A stretch of DNA of 64,000 nt from Takakia lepidozioides. Its lineage: Eukaryota > Streptophyta > Takakiopsida > Takakiales > Takakiaceae. The stretch is taken from contig CM060733.1 in the NCBI GenBank assembly GCA_030704615.1, positions 47,614,001 through 47,678,000 on the forward strand. The letters run 5' to 3'. Position numbers and translations under genes: made by a program. Positions 58,887 through 64,000 of the stretch are shown here, one piece after another. The notes beneath the pieces are model-generated. The model searched no databases. It was given only the letters and a program-made list of their open reading frames with translations, and was not told where the DNA came from. The stretch's first letter is position 1. Each line of letters opens with the position of its first letter.

Positions 58887-59390
58887 TCTCTTGCTTTGCT
58901 TTGGCACAACATAAGAGGAAGGTAAGACTAGGGAGCATGACTCAGCACAACAAACCAATCAACGCCATGACACGGTGTAAGGTCCTTTGACCACATTTTC
59001 TCCACATTTTCTCCATTGACTTGCATGTCTCCACAAAGTCTCTCTCTACAAGAGAGCCCACAAACCAAGTTATGGCTATGCATTGCTCCGCACTACTAGT
59101 GACGACTTTTTATAAAAATCGTTGGGTGGATTGGAAATATATTATATATAAAAATAAATAGGAGTCCGAACTAATGGTACTTTTGCCGGATTTAGGCGAC
59201 TTGGGCTCCTATGGCAAGTCCCCTTTTTTGGCTCTCTTGTAGAGAGAGACTTTGCGGAGACATGCAAATCAATGGAGAAAATGTGGTCAAAGGACCTTAC
59301 ACCGTGTCAAGGCGTTGATTGGTGTGTTGTGCTGAGTCATGCTCCCTAGTCTTACCTTCCTCTTATGTTGTGCCAAAGCAAAGCAAGAGA
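58887..59390. repeat. Inverted repeat, 160-170-bp arms
   Basis: The arms 58887-59058 and 59231-59390 are reverse complements with few differences; the left arm has an internal 13-base duplication (CCACATTTTCTCC twice). The loop is 172 bases. A third copy of the arm lies at 32928-33105. Confidence 0.7.
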
Positions 59391-59593
59391 GCCAATTGCC
59401 TTTTGAGGCTTGTTTTAATGTGGGACTCAGTGTTAAATATTTTAGAATGTGAAAAATTGTCTCTGAGTAGCTTTTGGAAAGATGATGGTAAATGGAGGAG
59501 ACGAGGTTCAAGGTTTTATTCTTGATGGGTGGCAATGTCACCCTTGGCTTCTATGGTTTGTGTCACCCCTATGTGTATTGTATAATTCATCGA

Positions 59594-59780
59594 CAACCAA
59601 GTTGTAGCCGAGTGGTAATGGCCACATCCCACCTTGGAAGTGGTTGTGGGTTCAATCCATTGATTGGTGTCACAAAGGTGTCCAGTGTCCACCTTCTTGC
59701 AGGAAGACAGTAGCCATTCCAGGTCTTCGAAAAGATGCCATAATTTACGCTTCCTTGGGGAGGCGTCATATATTATTATA
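59594..59780 (+). repeat. tRNA-derived SINE, best copy
   Basis: The A box (TAGCCGAGTGGTAATGG) and B box (GGGTTCAATCC) lie 35 bases apart, as in a tRNA gene, with a body ending CCTTGGGGAGGCGTCATA. A relative is at 32640-32815. Confidence 0.6.
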
Positions 59781-61020
59781 TAACTCATCTTAGTCCATCT
59801 TAAACTTAGCCTACAAATTGGGACGTGCTCAAAATCTGAGACCAAATGTGAGTTACACGGAGTGGAGTTGTATTTCCCCGTCGGGTAACCGAGTGTAACC
59901 CCAAGTGGAATTACATTCCCCATCGTATCATCCCAACGGGAGTTTACACTCTTTCCAACATGTTTTTCTTTGGCAAATTTTCGCCAAATGGCGACCTCAA
60001 AATATAGAAAGGAAAATTCTGTCGCACATTCCCTGTTTTTCATGGATGAAATCGCCAAATTTCTCCAAAAAATAAATAAATAATGGATGATTTGTCAAAT
60101 ATGGATGATATGAATGGATGAAAGTATGGATGTGAATGATTCTCTCCTAATCTGAATGGATGAACAGAATATACGCCTAATTTTTTGCAAAACGCTGTAG
60201 CCACTCGTGCTATTTTTTTGAATTAAAAAAAAAAAACTCTGATGCTTACCACGAAATCAAAGTAATATTTGGAAGTGCTATAACATTTACATCGAATATG
60301 TGAAGTATCGAAAGCAAAAAAGAAATATTAGAGCAGATTTGACAAAAATGATTTTCATAATTCAGTCATTTTTGTTCTTTCTTTTCCTGGCACTTTGTGC
60401 TGAATGTACGTTGATGATGTGGCCTCCGAGTTGTGGCAACAATGATGTGGCAGGAATGGCGTCTTTTTTATTGTTTTATTTCCTTTTGAATTTTTGGTGC
60501 AATCCGGGCAGCTTTAAGCAAATGATGGCGGGTGATTCAATGACATGGCGAGGATGACGTGGCATAACGATGACGTGGCACTATGGCAGCCTATTCCTGC
60601 TGTACACTAAAATCTCCGACAGGCTTAAGAATGAAAGAAAAAAAGAGGTGATTCAGGGTTTGTGCCAGCTTGAAGCAGTAACATATTTTCTTAAGCAGGG
60701 TACAGGCCGTACAAGTCAGTCCCAAAATAAATCCCATTACTGCACTAGCACCATCTTAGCATTTAAACATTTGCAAAAACTTGTTAGTTCTGGATAGCAA
60801 TTATCTGTTGAATGTAAGATTACTGACCTTTGTTGGCTACATGGAGTACAGCAGAGGGTGTAGCACACCTCTCAGAACTACAAGTGGGGTGTTGACCCAC
60901 CAAGGGCATCAGATTCAAGTCGGGCATCGCCAGTTGCTGGGCATTCACTTTCTCTGAATTAGCTTGCATTGCCACCATACTGGGGCGCTTATGAGAGAGC
61001 TGGAGGTTGTCCATGATTTT
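59781..61020. other. Intergenic DNA, no gene recognised
   Basis: GGATGA-type repeats occur at 60080-60170. GATGACGTGGC and related motifs cluster at 60415-60590 with the shared transposon end at 60569-60612. A plus-strand frame at 60300-60557 has a hydrophobic stretch but no recognisable family. Confidence 0.4.
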
Positions 61021-63859
61021 TCAAGGAAGGCTAGCAAGCCAAGGTAGGAGTTTGGCATGGACAATGTTGGGCCGGTCACCATGGGGACAATGCCCTACAC
61101 CAGGGAGCACATGGTGCTCCACATTTGGAGCACTTGAGGGGAGAGCCTGGTAATACTTCCCAACTGGGTCATTAATGGGAGTGAAGGGGTCATCATCACC
61201 CCACAGCACCAAAACTGGATGAGTGATGGAGGCAAGGATGGAGGGCATCAATGTCATTGGTTTTGGCCCTGGTGGCCCTGTTATAATAGCGACAAATGCA
61301 TCCAACGCACCTACATCGTCCACAGGTTTCAGTATAACCTGGCAGAAAGGAGTTTGGCTCATTAGAAATGTCTGAAGTCCTTGCAAGTGAGGAAGAAATC
61401 TATTCCCCACTTCACCTAATTTGGAGAGATGAAATGATACTTTAGAGATAAACAAAGGGTGTAATCATTTCATGGATGCAATAGCCTTGTGTCCCTGACA
61501 TTTTAATGCTCCAGTTGGGTGATTAACTATCAGCATCTCACGCCTATATCAGCCAATGTAGACGCACCATGATCTGAGCTTGACAATGGTTTATCACAAA
61601 CACAAATGGAAAATGAAGTTCAGGTATTGCAGAAAATACCCTTCTAGTAGCCACTAAGAAATCAGAGAGACAATAATCATAAGACGTTTGCCATGGGGTT
61701 GTGGCCTAGACCCTACGCACAGTTTGGCCAGAACAAGAACCAGAGAAAAAACCAGAGAGAGAAAGATCTGACTGTATGTTGCCACAGTAATATTGAGTGC
61801 TACCTGCTAAGAGAGTTACCTTAACATGCTCGTCATCAACAGCCTCCTTGTTGCAGTACACTGATTGCAACACAGTCTTCAGGTTATCCCTATCAAGCAC
61901 CGTAAAAGTTGAGTTATAACAGGGAATAGAATGCCAAAGAGGCACATCACAGCTCATCCTCAGCACTTTACATGGCAAGCCACAGATGGCATTATGGTGC
62001 TCTGGGTTAGAAGTCCATCAAGTGACGTTTTGGTACTCCAGACAAGACAGAAGTCCTCTCCACCTGGAATGTGCTAATAGTGGGCCCAATCACTGGGTTA
62101 TCTGTTGGAAACACAACATAACAGGCTTGCATTTTTATCACCTTGATTTCACTCTGTTGAAGAGACGAGAAGCAATGGAGGCTGCTGCAAGAGAAAATCA
62201 ATGAGCCACGGCAGCGGTAGAAGTAGCTGCAGGCGCCAGTCATTAGTAACAGCCTTGTTGTTCATGCCCCCTGCGCAGTTAAGTAGCACCATTCCCCTCA
62301 CTAGCCCTGAGGGTGCTGCCTCTGGACCCATATTCCACCCATACCCCATAGTTTGAGTTTGACAAACCCATCAATTTTCTTGAAATATATAATGGCATGA
62401 CAGTAGACTTGCCAATTAAAACCATATCGTAAATAAACAAACCAATAATGAAGTATGAAGAGTTATATTCACCATCACACATCCTACATGTCCAGATTCA
62501 TGTATGCAGTAAAATTGTGAAAGGGCAGTCATTACTGCAACCTGCAGAAGCAATGACACATACAAGGCTGCCGATCGAGTTCCCACGAGAACAGTTGGTC
62601 CACCCACCACCTCTTTGATAAAGTCTATGAGCAGCTGCTCAGCAAAATCCCATAGAAGAGTTACAGCCACCAAGAAGAAAACAGAAGGAAAAAGGGATGA
62701 CAGAACATCCATAACGAGAGGGAAACAGAGAGGACAGTATGAATTACTGCCAGCGCATTAACTGCTATCCGAAGAGTTATATTCACCACCACACATCCTA
62801 CATGTCCAGATTCATGTATGCAGTAAAATTGTGAAAGGGCAGTCATTACTCCAACCTGCAGAAGCAATGACACACGCAAGGCTGCCCATCGAGTTTCCCA
62901 CGAGAACAGTTGGTCCACCCACCACCTCTTTGATAAAGTCTATGAGCAGCTGCTCAGCAAAATCCCATAGAAGAGTTACAGCCACCAAGAAGAAACAGAA
63001 GGAAAAAGGGATGACAGAACATCCATAACGAGAGGGAAATAGAGAGGACAGTATGAATCACTGCCAGCGGATTAACTGCTATCCATCCTGAGGGAGTCAT
63101 ATTTCACTGGAATTGGGAAATTTGAGGATGTAGCTAAAACCTACTGGACACATGTCAGACCATCCCTAAGCTTCTGGTCAGAGGTTTGCAGATGACTTCG
63201 ATTTAGATAGAAAAAAGGGGAAGAGGAAGGCAGTAAAAAGGAGTATGGGCCTTGCCTCAGCCCATGTCTCCATGGTGTAGAGAAATTTTGGAGGCTTGGA
63301 GGAGGCACCCAAGCCAAGCAGATCGATGGCATACACTGTGTTGCACTTGGCTAGAACTCCTATATTTCTGCACAAAAGCCCTAGTTTGTGTCAGAACGCC
63401 ACAGGACATCTCAAAGGCCAAACTGCACTAGACCTATGCATAAAGTCTGTGAAGTGCAGTTAGCTATTGGTGTAGAAGTCACAAGCTTTTGGGGTAACAA
63501 ATAGGGAAGAAGAATCAACCGAGCTCATGTAGAAGTACAAACGATTCAAAATAAGCTGCAGAATCGCAATAACAATCTCATTTAGGTCCACAAGCCAATT
63601 TAACCCATACTATCTGAAGCTAGGCATCGTGGATCGTCAATGGGAGGAAGCACCTTCGCCAGTGACCAATGGATGCACCAAAGCCATGGACAAGAAGCAC
63701 CGGAGGCCCGCTGCCTTGGACTGCATAATTGATCGAATGTCCTTTCCATATCCACTCTCGACAGGTTGCGTATATAGCCTCCAGCTCCTCACTTATGGAA
63801 GACTCTCCAACTGGGCGCCCCTCCTTCTGATCGTGCGCGAGGCGGGATGGGGCTCCCAT
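61021..63859 (-). CDS. Alpha/beta hydrolase, chlorophyll dephytylase (CLD1)-like, frameshifted
   Basis: Exons by eye: 63859-63654, 63367-63256, 62952-62856, 62321-62142, 61889-61820 and 61338-61021. The order is the alpha/beta-hydrolase fold: oxyanion motif HGFGAS, AIDLLGLGASSKP, nucleophile elbow GNSMGS, NCAGGMNNKAV, acid in WGDDDPFTP and histidine in GVGHCPHGDRP. It is close to plant CLD1, which removes phytol from chlorophyll at the thylakoid; the substrate here is inference. No transit peptide is seen after ATG 63859, so a first exon may lie beyond the window. One base is missing in exon 4 (after LLQQP, near 62180): the frame runs to a stop, while the +1 frame gives the expected IASRLFNRVKS. 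An extra, defective copy of exon 3 lies at 62637-62542. The gene may be a recent pseudogene, or the lost base may be a sequencing error. Confidence 0.75.
62458..63084. repeat. Tandem duplication of 313 bp containing a hydrolase exon
   Basis: 62458-62770 and 62771-63084 are nearly identical and abut without spacer. Each contains the exon for the nucleophile elbow plus its flanking splice sites. The upstream copy (in gene direction, 62952-62856) is intact; the other has lost one A (GGAACTCG for GGAAACTCG). Confidence 0.85.
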
Positions 63860-64000
63860 TCCCTCGTGAAGGAAAATGTTCTTGAATTGAAGGGAAACTC
63901 ATCCTCGGGAATGCCCTGGAGGCATGGCTGTGCCTGCCACAAGGCATGCTTGGAGCATGCGAATAAATCTGGTATTGATATCGATGTGAGGGCGCTGATT
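63860..64000 (-). other. Upstream flank of the hydrolase gene
   Basis: A minus-strand frame from an ATG at about 63957 (MLQACLVAGTAMPPGHSRG, then a stop) could be part of a leader or a first exon. The window ends here. Confidence 0.3.

Noticed and set aside
58584-58958. 124-codon minus-strand frame and its partner at 59319-59525 sharing the start MVCCAESCSLVL
   Set aside because: Both lie in the arms of the inverted repeat; the shared peptide reflects the repeat, not a gene.
60300-60557. Small hydrophobic plus-strand frame
   Set aside because: It sits among transposon-end motifs, has no family match and no conserved context.

Overview
The window is nuclear DNA of a land plant, most like a seed-free vascular plant (fern or lycophyte). 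The evidence is: plant-type split genes (UTP14, DUF1218, a chloroplast alpha/beta hydrolase), a DUF688 gene, a plant tRNA-Gln, a PLS-type PPR relic, a decayed petD fragment of chloroplast origin, and a large load of transposon-like DNA. Naming the group is inference; no species can be read from the sequence.

Layout. 1-30 kb is almost entirely mobile or repetitive DNA. CACTA-like termini face each other at 1703 and 30053. Between them lie: (i) 2.5-17.2 kb, a nest of related retroelements. The best copy (5.4-14.15 kb, minus strand) has 2.24-kb, almost identical direct repeats around a gag-like region and a reverse transcriptase with an IPMG / YIDD signature that is not of the usual gypsy or copia type. 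(ii) 18-26.6 kb, four broken copies of a MULE-like transposase with a GCM/WRKY-like zinc finger, a DDE core and a C-terminal SWIM finger, two of them rearranged by an apparent inversion. (iii) 21.67-22.33 kb, five related hairpins. (iv) 26.85-28.62 kb, a 290-bp tandem repeat followed by about 20 units of a 53-bp palindrome-bearing repeat that changes orientation half-way.

30-34 kb holds a poly(A)-tailed retrocopy, a tRNA-Gln(CUG) gene and small repeats. From 35 kb the window becomes genic: a 1038-codon DUF688-type gene (+, 35.07-38.19 kb); the nine-exon ribosome-biogenesis gene UTP14 (-, 47.18-40.74 kb; every exon a multiple of three); a PPR-ABCG chimeric relic (-, 49.3-51.3 kb); a petD fragment (54.6 kb); a four-exon DUF1218 membrane protein gene (-, 56.73-55.20 kb); and a chlorophyll-dephytylase-like alpha/beta hydrolase gene (-, 63.86-61.02 kb) with a tandemly duplicated exon and a frameshift.

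The genes share no evident pathway; they are ordinary single plant genes separated by repeats. The points most worth following are the retroelement lineage and the conserved stem-loop in its terminal repeats, the nested palindromic array, the hairpin family, the inversion within the MULE pair, and the duplicated exon of the hydrolase. All exon boundaries were placed by eye from splice sites, reading frame and remembered family patterns; no search was run.
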